Shown here piece by piece: positions 5,269-11,513 of a stretch of 11,513 nt of DNA. A program made the position numbers and the translations under genes. A model generated the notes under the pieces. That model was given only the letters and a program-made list of their open reading frames with translations, searched no databases and was not told the origin of the DNA. Source of the DNA: an uncultured Burkholderiales bacterium (lineage in GTDB: Bacteria > Pseudomonadota > Gammaproteobacteria > Burkholderiales > Burkholderiaceae_C). The stretch spans positions 1 through 11,513 of the forward strand of contig CAIYFE010000286.1 of NCBI GenBank assembly GCA_903925445.1, read 5' to 3'. Position 1 is the first letter of the stretch. Each line of letters opens with the position of its first letter.

Positions 5269-7011
5269 TCACTGACTGAACTGCAAAGCTGCCAAGCTGG
5301 CGTACAAACCACCCTTGGCCAGCAATTGAGCATGGGTGCCTTGTTCGACCAAGGCGCCACGTTCCATGACCCAAATGACATCGGCCTTTTGAACCGTGGC
5401 CAAGCGATGGGCAATGACCAGCGTGGTGCGGTTTTGCATCGCACGGTTGAGGGCGGCTTGCACCATTTGTTCGCTGTGTGCGTCCAGTGCGCTGGTGGCC
5501 TCGTCGAGCAGCAGCAAGGGTGGATTTTTCAAAATGGCGCGCGCAATGGCAATGCGTTGTCGTTGCCCTCCGGAGAGTCGTACACCGCGTTCGCCTAAAA
5601 ATGTGTCGTAGCCTTGTGGCAACTCTTGGATGAACTCGTCGGCAAAAGCCGCTTGTGCAGCAGCGATGACTGCTTCGCGGCTGGCGTCGGGCTTGCCGTA
5701 ACGGATGTTGTCCAGGGCTGTGCCCGAAAAAATCACGGCCTCTTGCGGCACGATGCCAATGCGTTGGCGCAAGTCGTGCAAACTCATGTCTTGCAAGGCC
5801 ACGCCATCCAGCAAAATGCGCCCTTGTTCGGGATCGTAAAACCGCAACAGCAAGCCAAACAAGGTGGTCTTGCCAGCGCCACTCGGACCCACAATGGCCA
5901 CGGTTTGCCCCGCGTGAATGTCGGCGTTGAGGTGACTCAAGGCCAGTTGCTGCGGGCGCGAAGGGTAATAAAAATCAACGCCTTGCAGCGCCAGCGCCGA
6001 GCCGCCTTGTGGCCACGCAGGCGTGAGGGGATCAGCCGGCGAGGCGATTTCGGTTTGTGTATGCAACAACTCCATCAAACGCTCGCTGGCACCTGCTGCG
6101 CGCAAGATGTCGCCGTAGACTTCGCCCAGCACTGCAAAAGCGCTGGCCAGCAAGATGATGTAGACCACGGTTTGGCTCAATTCGCCCGCGCTCATCGTTG
6201 CGTTTTGAACGGCTAAGGTGCCTTGGTACAAGCCCCAAAGCAGCGCTGCGCTGGAAGCCATGATGATGAATCCCACCAACAACGAGCGCGCTTTGGCGCG
6301 ATTGACAGCGGTTTTGACCGCTTGCGTGGTCGATTGTCCAAAGCGCTCGCCTTCGGATTTTTCCGCGGTGTAGCTTTGCACCACGCTGATGGCGTTGAGC
6401 ACTTCCGAGGCCAGCGCACTTGAGTCAGCGACGCGATCTTGGCTGGCGCGTGAGAGCTTGCGCACGCGTCGACCCAACATCACGCTGGGCCAAACCACCA
6501 ACACCAACACGCCCACAACTTGCAGCATCAGCAGTGGGTTGGTCCAAATCAGCATGGCCAGCGCGCCTATTCCCATCAGGCCGTTGCGCAATCCCATCGA
6601 CAGCGATGAGCCCACCACGGTTTGAATCAAGGTCGTGTCGCTGGTCAAACGCGAGAGCACTTCCCCGGTTTGCGTGGTTTCAAAGAATGTCGGGCTTTGC
6701 GTCAGCACATGGCTGTAAACCGCGGTGCGCACATCGGCCGTGATGCGCTCGCCCAACCAAGTGACCAAGTAACACCGCATGGCAGAAAACACCGCCAAGG
6801 CGGCAGCTACGCCAAACAAGTCAATGAAATGCAACGCCAAATGCTTGTCTGGCGCCGAGCTGTTGAGCCCTTGGTCAATCAGTTGGCGCAAGGCCCAAGG
6901 AAACGCCAAAGTAGCACCCGCCGCCAACAGCAAAAAAACGCCAGCCAAAGCCACCCGTTTTTTGTAAGGTTTTACAAAAGGGAGCAGTCCGCTCAAGTGA
7001 GGTGTTGACAT
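5269..7011 (-). CDS. ABC exporter half-transporter, MsbA-like (fused membrane and ATPase domains)
   Basis: This 580-residue protein has the type IV (ABCB/MsbA) exporter layout and should act as a homodimer in the inner membrane. The six-helix transmembrane domain covers about 1-310 and the ATPase about 338-580. Visible motifs are Walker A GPSGAGKTT at 375-383, Q-loop Q423, signature LSGGQ at 479-483, Walker B LLLLDEATSALD ending at 510 with Asp503 and Glu504, and H-loop His535. All catalytic residues are intact. The substrate cannot be read from the sequence; lipid or drug export are the usual options, and it may belong to the MsbA-related group common in proteobacteria. The ATG at 7011 follows the ftsY stop by 12 bases, so co-transcription with ftsY is likely. 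Its 3' end faces the barrel gene with no visible terminator between them. Confidence 0.92.
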   Translation of the reverse strand: MSTPHLSGLLPFVKPYKKRVALAGVFLLLAAGATLAFPWALRQLIDQGLNSSAPDKHLALHFIDLFGVAAALAVFSAMRCYLVTWLGERITADVRTAVYSHVLTQSPTFFETTQTGEVLSRLTSDTTLIQTVVGSSLSMGLRNGLMGIGALAMLIWTNPLLMLQVVGVLVLVVWPSVMLGRRVRKLSRASQDRVADSSALASEVLNAISVVQSYTAEKSEGERFGQSTTQAVKTAVNRAKARSLLVGFIIMASSAALLWGLYQGTLAVQNATMSAGELSQTVVYIILLASAFAVLGEVYGDILRAAGASERLMELLHTQTEIASPADPLTPAWPQGGSALALQGVDFYYPSRPQQLALSHLNADIHAGQTVAIVGPSGAGKTTLFGLLLRFYDPEQGRILLDGVALQDMSLHDLRQRIGIVPQEAVIFSGTALDNIRYGKPDASREAVIAAAQAAFADEFIQELPQGYDTFLGERGVRLSGGQRQRIAIARAILKNPPLLLLDEATSALDAHSEQMVQAALNRAMQNRTTLVIAHRLATVQKADVIWVMERGALVEQGTHAQLLAKGGLYASLAALQFSQ

Positions 7012-7023
7012 GTGTTGGAGGGC

Positions 7024-8040
7024 TTAACCCAGTAGAGCGTTGGCAAATTCTTGCGCGCTGAAAGTTTCAAGGTCTTCCAAGGCTTCGCCTACGCCGATGA
7101 AGTAGACCGGCACATGCGACAGCCCTGCGGCCACGCGAGACTGCCCCCACAAGGCAATCGCCGCCAGCACGCCGCCTTTGGCGGTGCCATCGAGCTTGGT
7201 GACGATCAACCCCGTCAGCCCCAAGGCTTCGTCAAAAGCTTTGACTTGTGCCAAGGCGTTTTGGCCGGTGTTGCCGTCGATCACCAGCAAGACTTCGTGG
7301 GGCGCTGATGCGTCGGCTTTTTGCACCACGCGTTTGATTTTTTTCAGCTCGTCCATCAAATGCAGCTGTGTGGGCAGGCGACCCGCTGTGTCGACCAGCA
7401 CCACATCGCGTCCACGGGCTTTGCCGGCGGTGACCGCATCAAAGCTGACGGCGGCGGGATCTCCGCCTGCTTGGCTGATGATTTCTACCTCGTTGCGATG
7501 CGCCCACACGCCCAGTTGCTCTTTGGCTGCTGCACGAAACGTGTCGGCTGCAGCCAGCAACACGGTAGCGCCGTTGTCGCTCAAATGGCGGGTCAGTTTG
7601 CCAATGGAGGTGGTTTTGCCCGCCCCGTTGACACCAGCCACCATGATGACCGTGGGTTTGAATTGCCCGACTTGCAGGGGTTTTTCAAGCGGGCGCAGCA
7701 GCTGCTCAATGGAGGCAGCCAGCAAATTTTTGACCGCCGCTGGCTCGGTGGTGCCCGTGTCTTTGACGCGTTGCTTGAGGTCGCGCAAGAGGTATTCGGT
7801 GGCTTGCACGCCCGCATCGGCCATGAGCAAGGCCGCTTCGAGTTCTTCGTACAAGGCGTCATCAATGCGCGTGCCGGTGAAGACGCTGCTCAGGTTTTGA
7901 CCGGTGCGTTTGAGCCCATGCCCCAACCGAATCAACCAGTTTTGCCGAGGGCGTGTTGCAGTTTCGAACGCTGAATCTGACGGCTCGGGGCTGTGAGTTG
8001 GCGTTGGGTTGGGAGTTTTTTTCTTGAAGAAACTGAACAT
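7024..8040 (-). CDS. ftsY: Signal recognition particle receptor FtsY
   Basis: FtsY is the membrane-associated SRP-GTPase that receives ribosome/SRP complexes and passes nascent membrane proteins to SecYEG. The 338-residue protein has a short, variable, partly basic N-terminal A region (1-40), then the helical N domain to about 125, then the G domain. SRP-GTPase motifs are G1 GVNGAGKTT at 136-144, DTFRAAAKEQL from 166, G3 DTAGR at 217-221 and G4 TKLDG at 281-285. It is much shorter than the 497-residue E. coli protein because the acidic A domain is almost absent, which is common outside enterics. The ATG at 8040 begins the typical MFSFFKKK and lacks a clear Shine-Dalgarno sequence. It is divergent from rsmD across only 29 bases and is followed by the ABC exporter gene. 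Confidence 0.97.
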   Translation of the reverse strand: MFSFFKKKTPNPTPTHSPEPSDSAFETATRPRQNWLIRLGHGLKRTGQNLSSVFTGTRIDDALYEELEAALLMADAGVQATEYLLRDLKQRVKDTGTTEPAAVKNLLAASIEQLLRPLEKPLQVGQFKPTVIMVAGVNGAGKTTSIGKLTRHLSDNGATVLLAAADTFRAAAKEQLGVWAHRNEVEIISQAGGDPAAVSFDAVTAGKARGRDVVLVDTAGRLPTQLHLMDELKKIKRVVQKADASAPHEVLLVIDGNTGQNALAQVKAFDEALGLTGLIVTKLDGTAKGGVLAAIALWGQSRVAAGLSHVPVYFIGVGEALEDLETFSAQEFANALLG

Positions 8041-8053
8041 GGGCGTAATTTTT

Positions 8054-8059
8054 TAGAAT
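8054..8059 (+). promoter_or_regulatory. Possible -10 box of the rsmD promoter
   Basis: TAGAAT matches five of six -10 positions in the 29-base gap between divergent ftsY and rsmD. No good -35 lies at the right distance, and initiation would fall only a few bases before the ATG at 8070. If real, the transcript would be nearly leaderless for that ATG, or would favour the GTG start at 8130. Confidence 0.25.
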
Positions 8060-8069
8060 CAAGCATTTT

Positions 8070-8672
8070 ATGAAACCCCGCTCCACTGCTTTTTCTACTT
8101 CCCCAAGACCCCACGCCGGAGGTGGCGAGGTGCGCATCATTGGCGGACAGTGGCGACGCACCAAGCTGCCCGTCGCCAACAAACCAGGCTTGCGCCCCAC
8201 GCCCGATCGGGTGCGCGAGACCTTGTTCAACTGGTTGGGGCAGTCGCTGCAAGGGTGGCGTTGCTTGGATGCGTTTGCTGGCACCGGCGCTTTGGGGCTG
8301 GAGGCTGCTTCGCGCGGTGCGGCGCATGTGTTGCTGTGCGAGCAAGACAGCAGTTTGGTGGCGCAACTCTCGTCGCATGTGCAAAAACTCAACGCCTCAA
8401 TGGTGCAAATTCAACGCTGCGATGGCGTGGCTGCTTTGAGCCAACAAACCCCAGACAGCTTGGATGTGGTGTTTTTGGATCCGCCGTTTGACAGCACTTT
8501 GTTTGAGCCTGCCTTGAAAGCGGCGCTGCGTGCCGTCAAAGCCGACGGTTTTGTTTATTTGGAAGCCCCCAAGGCTTGGTCGCTCGATGCACTGTCAGAC
8601 TTGGGCTTTACCTTGCATCGCCATCTGAAGGCTGGGGCTGTTCATGCCCATTTGTTGCAACGGATTGCATAA
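8070..8672 (+). CDS. rsmD: 16S rRNA (guanine(966)-N2)-methyltransferase RsmD
   Basis: RsmD methylates N2 of G966 in 16S rRNA using S-adenosylmethionine. The 200-residue product matches the usual length of about 200. It shows the family opening VRIIGGQWRRTKLP (21-34), LRPTPDRVRETLFNWL (41-56), the SAM-binding loop DAFAGTGALGLEA (67-79) and the catalytic DPPF (137-140). I keep the ATG at 8070 because E. coli RsmD also has a short Gly-rich extension before RIIGG. However, a GTG at 8130 has a much better ribosome binding site (GGAGG at 8118-8122, 7 bases upstream) and would give a 180-residue protein. It is divergent from ftsY and is followed after 33 bases by coaD, a common proteobacterial neighbourhood. 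The function call is firm; the start is less so. Confidence 0.95.
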   Translation: MKPRSTAFSTSPRPHAGGGEVRIIGGQWRRTKLPVANKPGLRPTPDRVRETLFNWLGQSLQGWRCLDAFAGTGALGLEAASRGAAHVLLCEQDSSLVAQLSSHVQKLNASMVQIQRCDGVAALSQQTPDSLDVVFLDPPFDSTLFEPALKAALRAVKADGFVYLEAPKAWSLDALSDLGFTLHRHLKAGAVHAHLLQRIA

Positions 8673-8705
8673 TCCAGAGTTCATTGTTTTTTGCAGGAAA
8701 CCAAC

Positions 8706-9200
8706 ATGTCCAAATCTGTTGTTGCGGTTTATCCCGGCACATTCGACCCCATCACCTTGGGACACGAGGACATTTTGGCGCGTGCGGCACGCATGTTTGA
8801 CAAAGTCATCTTGGCGGTGGCCTCGGCGCATCACAAAAAAACTTTGTTCTCCTTGCAAGAGCGCATGGACATGGCGCGTGAGGTGGTGGCAACCAATCCC
8901 AACATCCAAGTGATCGAAGCACAAGGCTTGATGCGCGACTTTGTGCGAGCTCATAACGTCAGCGTGATGGTACGTGGCGTGAGAGTGGGTACTGACTTTG
9001 ATTACGAATTTCAACTCGCTGGCATGAACCGTCAACTCATGCCCGATGTTGAAACGGTGTTTCTCACGCCCAGCCTGAATTACCAATTTCTTTCCAGCAC
9101 CTTTGTGCGCGAGATCGCGTTGTTGGGCGGCGAGGGCGATGGCAAAAATTTGGTCTCGCCCAATGTTTATCAACGCTTGATGGCCAAAAAGGCGGCTTGA
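8706..9200 (+). CDS. coaD: Phosphopantetheine adenylyltransferase CoaD
   Basis: CoaD transfers AMP from ATP to 4'-phosphopantetheine, the penultimate step of coenzyme A synthesis, in the cytoplasm. The 164-residue protein matches the normal length of about 160. It carries the nucleotidyltransferase motifs YPGTFDPITLGH (9-20, with the T/HxGH box TLGH at 17-20), RGVR at 90-93, and SSTFVRE at 130-136 near the C-terminus. The ATG at 8706 has AGGAA 6 bases upstream; a further in-frame start five codons earlier has no support. It lies between rsmD and the ferredoxin gene, whose start codon follows the coaD stop by two bases, indicating one operon. Confidence 0.97.
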   Translation: MSKSVVAVYPGTFDPITLGHEDILARAARMFDKVILAVASAHHKKTLFSLQERMDMAREVVATNPNIQVIEAQGLMRDFVRAHNVSVMVRGVRVGTDFDYEFQLAGMNRQLMPDVETVFLTPSLNYQFLSSTFVREIALLGGEGDGKNLVSPNVYQRLMAKKAA

Positions 9201-9202
9201 TC

Positions 9203-9463
9203 ATGGCGCTGATGATCACCGATGAATGCATCAACTGCGATGTCTGCGAGCCCGAGTGTCCCAATCAGGCCATATTTTTGGGGCCCGAAATCTACCAAAT
9301 CGACCCGCACAAATGCACCGAATGCGTGGGGCACTTTGACGAACCGCAGTGCGTGCAAGTCTGTCCCGTGGCGTGTATTCCGGTGAACCCCCAGCACGTG
9401 GAGAACTCAGAGACGCTGTGGGAAAAATTTCGACGTCTGCAAGCGCAAAGCAGCCTTGGCTAA
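9203..9463 (+). CDS. yfhL: YfhL-family 2[4Fe-4S] ferredoxin
   Basis: This is a small cytoplasmic electron carrier of 86 residues, close to E. coli YfhL in length and pattern. It opens MALMITDECINCDVCEPECP. Two cluster-binding sets are visible: Cys9, Cys12, Cys15, Cys19 and Cys38, Cys41, Cys50, Cys54, with the longer spacing (VGHFDEPQ) between Cys41 and Cys50 typical of this Allochromatium-type family. Cys58 is an extra cysteine. The redox partner is not evident from the context. The ATG at 9203 is preferred over a TTG at 9197 that would overlap the coaD stop. It is the last gene of the rsmD-coaD run, and its stop overlaps the stop of the convergent DUF4124-like gene by 4 bases. Confidence 0.94.
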   Translation: MALMITDECINCDVCEPECPNQAIFLGPEIYQIDPHKCTECVGHFDEPQCVQVCPVACIPVNPQHVENSETLWEKFRRLQAQSSLG

Positions 9464-9909
9464 GGCTTGGCCGTCGCCGGTGGTTTTGCGGTGAAGTAAG
9501 GGCTGGGCTTTTTTTGCCGCTTTTTTCGCGCCACAGGCGAGAGGTCTTGCGATTGCGAAGCGGCGGGTTTTGCTGGCGTTGCTGCGTGTTGGCGCTCCAG
9601 CATCAACGCCGTGGCTTGGGCATTTTGAGCCGCTGCGGCTTCGTCTTGTTGCCTTTTTTGAGCCAAAGCTTGGGCATGATTTTGTGCTTGCTGCGTCAGC
9701 TGATCGCGGGCTTTGACTTGTTCTGGGGTGGGCGCGCTGGGCGCTTGGAGGGCAACGGCATCGGGCGCGCAAACTTGGTTGCTGTACAACGTGTCGCATC
9801 GATACACCGGAGTTTGCGCCCAGCTCGCGGCAAACAGGCTTGCGCTGGCTAATCCAAGGATTGACTCAAACGCTCGGCGAGTCCTTGTTGACTGTCGAAG
9901 TGTTGGCAA
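9460..9909 (-). CDS. Secreted DUF4124-like protein with a TTG start
   Basis: The 149-residue product has a basic N-terminus (TRTRR), a hydrophobic stretch and a signal cleavage site near SWA at residue 31, so it should be periplasmic. The mature start VYRCDTLYSNQVC resembles the DUF4124 pattern, with Cys38 and Cys47 able to form a disulfide. The rest is low-complexity: an Ala/Gln-rich, probably helical stretch (65-110) and a Pro/Lys-rich tail. No function is known to me. There is no ATG in frame. The TTG at 9909 is preceded by AGGAG with a 7-base spacer, which strongly supports it as the start. This start lies 44 bases inside the 3' end of pth on the same strand, so translation may be coupled to pth. 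Confidence 0.75.
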   Translation of the reverse strand: MPTLRQSTRTRRAFESILGLASASLFAASWAQTPVYRCDTLYSNQVCAPDAVALQAPSAPTPEQVKARDQLTQQAQNHAQALAQKRQQDEAAAAQNAQATALMLERQHAATPAKPAASQSQDLSPVARKKRQKKPSPYFTAKPPATAKP

Positions 9910-10537
9910 GCGGGCTCTCCTGGGGCTTTGCCAAATGCGCGGGACGCGGTGGTTTGGGACGCGGCACTTTGGCGGTGTGGATCATGTGCGTGGCTTTGAC
10001 CATGTCACCCGAGAGCAAATGAGGCAACGCCAGCGAGGTGCGGTGAATGCAATCCTCGATGGCGGTTCGCTGATCGGGCGCTGGTTTTTTCAGCACCCAA
10101 TTGGCAACTTCAGATTTCACGCCAGGGTGACCGATGCCCACGCGCAGGCGCCAATATTGATCAGTGCCCAGTTGCGCATGGATATCGCGCAGGCCATTGT
10201 GTCCGGCATGGCTGCCACCGAGTTTGAGTTTGGCTTCGCCAGGAGCAATGTCCAACTCGTCGTGAATCACCAAGATTTCTTGCGCTTGTATTTTGAAAAA
10301 CCGTGCCAAAGCAGCCACCGACTTGCCGGACAAATTCATGAAGGTCTGCGGCTCCAGCAGCCACACGTTTTGCCCGTTGACGCTGGTGCGAGCCACCAGC
10401 CCGTGGTAGGCGCGATCAGGCTGGAGCTGAACTTTGAGGTCGCGGGCAATGGTGTCGATCCACCAAAATCCAGCGTTGTGACGGGTGGCTTCGTATTCGA
10501 GGCCAGGGTTGCCCAAGCCGACAAAGAGTTTGATCAT
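9866..10537 (-). CDS. pth: Peptidyl-tRNA hydrolase Pth
   Basis: Pth cleaves peptidyl-tRNAs that drop off the ribosome and so recycles tRNA; it is normally essential. The 223-residue protein has the conserved start FVGLGNPG and all key residues at the same numbers as in E. coli Pth: Asn10, catalytic His20 (RHNAG), Asn68 (FMNLSG), Asp93 (HDELD) and Asn114 (HAGHNGL). It is about 30 residues longer than the usual 194, because of a Pro/Lys/Arg-rich C-terminal tail from about 187 onward (KVPRPKPPRPAHLAKP...). The ATG at 10537 has AGGA about 10 bases upstream; a TTG at 10576 would fall in the terminator and is rejected. It lies after the rplY terminator, so it probably has its own promoter, and it overlaps the DUF4124-like gene by 44 bases. 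Confidence 0.96.
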   Translation of the reverse strand: MIKLFVGLGNPGLEYEATRHNAGFWWIDTIARDLKVQLQPDRAYHGLVARTSVNGQNVWLLEPQTFMNLSGKSVAALARFFKIQAQEILVIHDELDIAPGEAKLKLGGSHAGHNGLRDIHAQLGTDQYWRLRVGIGHPGVKSEVANWVLKKPAPDQRTAIEDCIHRTSLALPHLLSGDMVKATHMIHTAKVPRPKPPRPAHLAKPQESPLANTSTVNKDSPSV

Positions 10538-10574
10538 GGCTGAATTATCCTGTGGCGGGCACAAGGCTTGAGAC

Positions 10575-10605
10575 AAAAAAACGGCTCACCGAGGTGAGCC
10601 GTTTT
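10575..10605 (-). terminator. Intrinsic terminator after rplY
   Basis: The arms AAAACGGCTCACC (10578-10590) and GGTGAGCCGTTTT (10593-10605) are perfectly complementary over 13 bases. A realistic hairpin has 12 pairs and a four-base loop. On the minus strand the hairpin ends in seven T residues (10581-10575), making a strong rho-independent terminator 20 bases after the rplY stop. On the plus strand only four T follow, so the minus direction is the main one. Confidence 0.93.
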
Positions 10606-10625
10606 GGCTGATGCGCGAAGAAAGA

Positions 10626-11237
10626 TTATTTCTTGCCAGCGTTGGCTGCTGCAACTTCAGCAGGTGTTGGCTCATCGGCCTTGGTCGCCACCACGGCCAC
10701 CAACACGGGGTTGGGTTGGCCTTTGGTCACGGCCGTCACGCCGGCGGGCAAGGTGATGTCGTTCAAGTGCAGTGAATGGCCTTTGGTCAAACCGCTCAAG
10801 TCGATGGCGATGAATTCGGGCAAGTCTTTGGGCAAGCAAGAGACTTCCAATTCGGTCACGACGTGGTTGATCAAGCACTGATCTGCTTTGACAGCAGAAG
10901 AGTTTTCTTCACCGCTGTAATGCAAAGGCACTTTTTTGTGCATTTTGGTGTTGGCATCGACACGTTGGAAGTCAATGTGCAACACGAGTTGCTTGTAGGG
11001 GTGATATTGCACATCGCGCAACAACACTTGGCTGGATTTGCCGTTGAATTCCATCTCCAAAATCGAAGCGTGGAAAGCTTCTTTTTTGAGGGCGTGCCAC
11101 AACGCGTTGTGATCGAGTTCGATCAACAAAGGCTCGCCTTGGCCACCGTAGACGATGCCAGGTGTGCGACCTGTGATACGCAGACGGCGGCTCGCACCCG
11201 TTCCCTGCTTGTTGCGCTCAAAAGCGACGAATTTCAT
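10626..11237 (-). CDS. rplY: Large-subunit ribosomal protein bL25 (CTC/TL5 form)
   Basis: bL25 binds 5S rRNA in the large ribosomal subunit. This 203-residue protein is the long CTC/TL5-type form rather than the 94-residue E. coli L25. An N-terminal 5S-binding domain (about 1-95: KQGTGASRRLRITGRTPGIVYGG..., QVLLRDVQYHPYKQLVLHIDF) is joined to a beta-rich C-terminal domain (about 98-185) and an Ala/Lys tail. The ATG at 11237 has AGGAG 7 bases upstream. It follows prs on the same strand, a conserved pairing in many bacteria, and is closed by the terminator at 10575-10605. Stem-loops in the prs-rplY gap may modulate its expression. Confidence 0.96.
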   Translation of the reverse strand: MKFVAFERNKQGTGASRRLRITGRTPGIVYGGQGEPLLIELDHNALWHALKKEAFHASILEMEFNGKSSQVLLRDVQYHPYKQLVLHIDFQRVDANTKMHKKVPLHYSGEENSSAVKADQCLINHVVTELEVSCLPKDLPEFIAIDLSGLTKGHSLHLNDITLPAGVTAVTKGQPNPVLVAVVATKADEPTPAEVAAANAGKK

Positions 11238-11252
11238 AACTAACTCCTGTTC

Positions 11253-11277
11253 GAGTCCACCGCGACCAGTGTGACTC
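11253..11277 (-). other. Stem-loop in the rplY leader
   Basis: On the minus strand GAGTC and GACTC pair, with an inner CAC/GTG pair, one bulged A and the 8-base loop TGGTCGCG. The structure ends about 15 bases before the rplY start codon, just upstream of its AGGAG. It may be a chance fold or a site for control by bL25; the sequence alone cannot decide. Confidence 0.35.
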
Positions 11278-11284
11278 CGGTTTT

Positions 11285-11306
11285 AAAAAGGGCTGACTTG
11301 CAGCCC
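11285..11306 (-). terminator. Weak terminator or attenuator between prs and rplY
   Basis: On the minus strand GGGCTG and CAGCCC form a GC-rich 6-bp stem around the loop CAAGT, followed at once by TTTTT. This has the shape of a short intrinsic terminator 31 bases after the prs stop. Because no clear promoter is seen in the remaining 47 bases before rplY, partial termination (attenuation) of a prs-rplY transcript is more likely than a full stop. Confidence 0.55.
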
Positions 11307-11336
11307 GCTGGGTGATGTTTTCTGTGTTGAACCCGC

Positions 11337-11513
11337 TTAAAACAGCGGGTTTTGCTCAGAAAACAAGCTCATGACCGACTCACCTTTGGAGATGCGTTGG
11401 ATCGTTTCAGCGATCAACGGCGCCACGGTGAGTTGGCGAATTTTTTGGCATGCACGGGCGGCTTCGCTCAAAGGAATGGTGTTGGTCACCACGACTTCGT
11501 CCAAAGCGCTGCC
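11337..11513 (-). CDS. prs: Ribose-phosphate pyrophosphokinase Prs, C-terminal 58 residues
   Basis: This is the 3' end of prs, cut by the right window edge. Prs makes 5-phosphoribosyl 1-pyrophosphate (PRPP) from ribose 5-phosphate and ATP for nucleotide, His and Trp synthesis. The visible end reads VVVTNTIPLSEAARACQKI, then QLTVAPLIAETIQRISKGES and ends VMSLFSEQNPLF before TAA. This matches the conserved C-terminal PRPP synthetase segment (TDTIPL...LAEAIRRI in E. coli). The gene lies directly upstream of rplY on the same strand with a 99-base gap. The partial length prevents any statement on the active site. Confidence 0.94.
   Translation of the reverse strand, partial: GSALDEVVVTNTIPLSEAARACQKIRQLTVAPLIAETIQRISKGESVMSLFSEQNPLF

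Noticed and set aside
5254..5270. GAGTT/AACTC hairpin at the end of the barrel gene
   Set aside because: It has only five AT-containing pairs and no T tract in either direction.
7178..7900. 240-codon plus-strand frame opposite ftsY
   Set aside because: FtsY is unmistakable on the other strand; the frame has a Ser/Ala-rich shadow composition and no domain.
9452..9467. Hairpin AGCCTT-GGCT-AAGGCT at the convergent ferredoxin/DUF4124 junction
   Set aside because: The 6-bp stem is perfect but has no T run on either side, so it is not supported as an intrinsic terminator.
9713..10543. 276-codon plus-strand frame opposite pth
   Set aside because: Pth has all catalytic residues on the minus strand, and the frame shows no family signature.
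11330..11351. Hairpin AACCCGCT/AGCGGGTT around the prs stop codon
   Set aside because: On the prs strand it is followed by CAACAC, not a T run, and half of it is coding. The hairpin at 11285-11306 is the better candidate.

Overview
The window looks like a chromosomal housekeeping segment of a betaproteobacterium, most likely of the order Burkholderiales and probably Comamonadaceae-like. This is inferred from the protein sequences and from the gene order prs-rplY-pth / yfhL-coaD-rsmD / ftsY, not from a database search. I see no rRNA, tRNA, CRISPR array, insertion sequence or phage gene. Nearly all of the DNA is coding, and no gene-free stretch exceeds about 125 bases.

Left part (1-3184, minus strand): the ferrous iron transporter genes feoA and feoB overlap by 8 bases. 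They are followed by rpoH, the heat-shock sigma factor. A textbook CIRCE operator (TTAGCACTC-N9-GAGTGCTAA) lies between feoB and rpoH, so rpoH is probably repressed by HrcA. The first half of an intrinsic terminator for rpoH is cut by the left edge.

Iron control centre (3185-3306): a compact divergent intergenic region carries a Fur-box palindrome. It sits on the promoter of the plus-strand operon and next to the feoAB promoter. The plus-strand operon (3307-5262) encodes a periplasmic cupredoxin-fold protein, an FTR1-family iron permease and a predicted 12-stranded outer-membrane beta-barrel of unknown function. This resembles part of the Bordetella/Brucella FtrABCD system: FtrB-like and FtrC-like genes are present. 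No FtrA (P19) or FtrD (ferredoxin) gene follows, and an outer-membrane protein stands in their place. Ferrous uptake (FeoAB) and FTR1 uptake would thus be co-repressed by iron from one site.

Centre (5269-8040, minus strand): ftsY, the signal recognition particle receptor, is followed after 12 bases by a full-length MsbA-like ABC exporter that converges on the barrel gene. In E. coli the order is ftsY-ftsE-ftsX-rpoH. Here the exporter and the iron cluster lie between ftsY and rpoH.

Right part (8070-11513): rsmD, coaD and a YfhL-type 2[4Fe-4S] ferredoxin gene run on the plus strand. On the minus strand are the end of prs, rplY (bL25/CTC), a strong terminator, pth, and a secreted DUF4124-like protein. 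That last gene starts at a TTG codon with a good ribosome binding site inside the 3' end of pth. The main points of interest are the CIRCE-controlled rpoH downstream of feoAB, and the Fur-controlled cupredoxin/FTR1/barrel operon, in which the cupredoxin lacks any Cys or Met to form a normal copper site.
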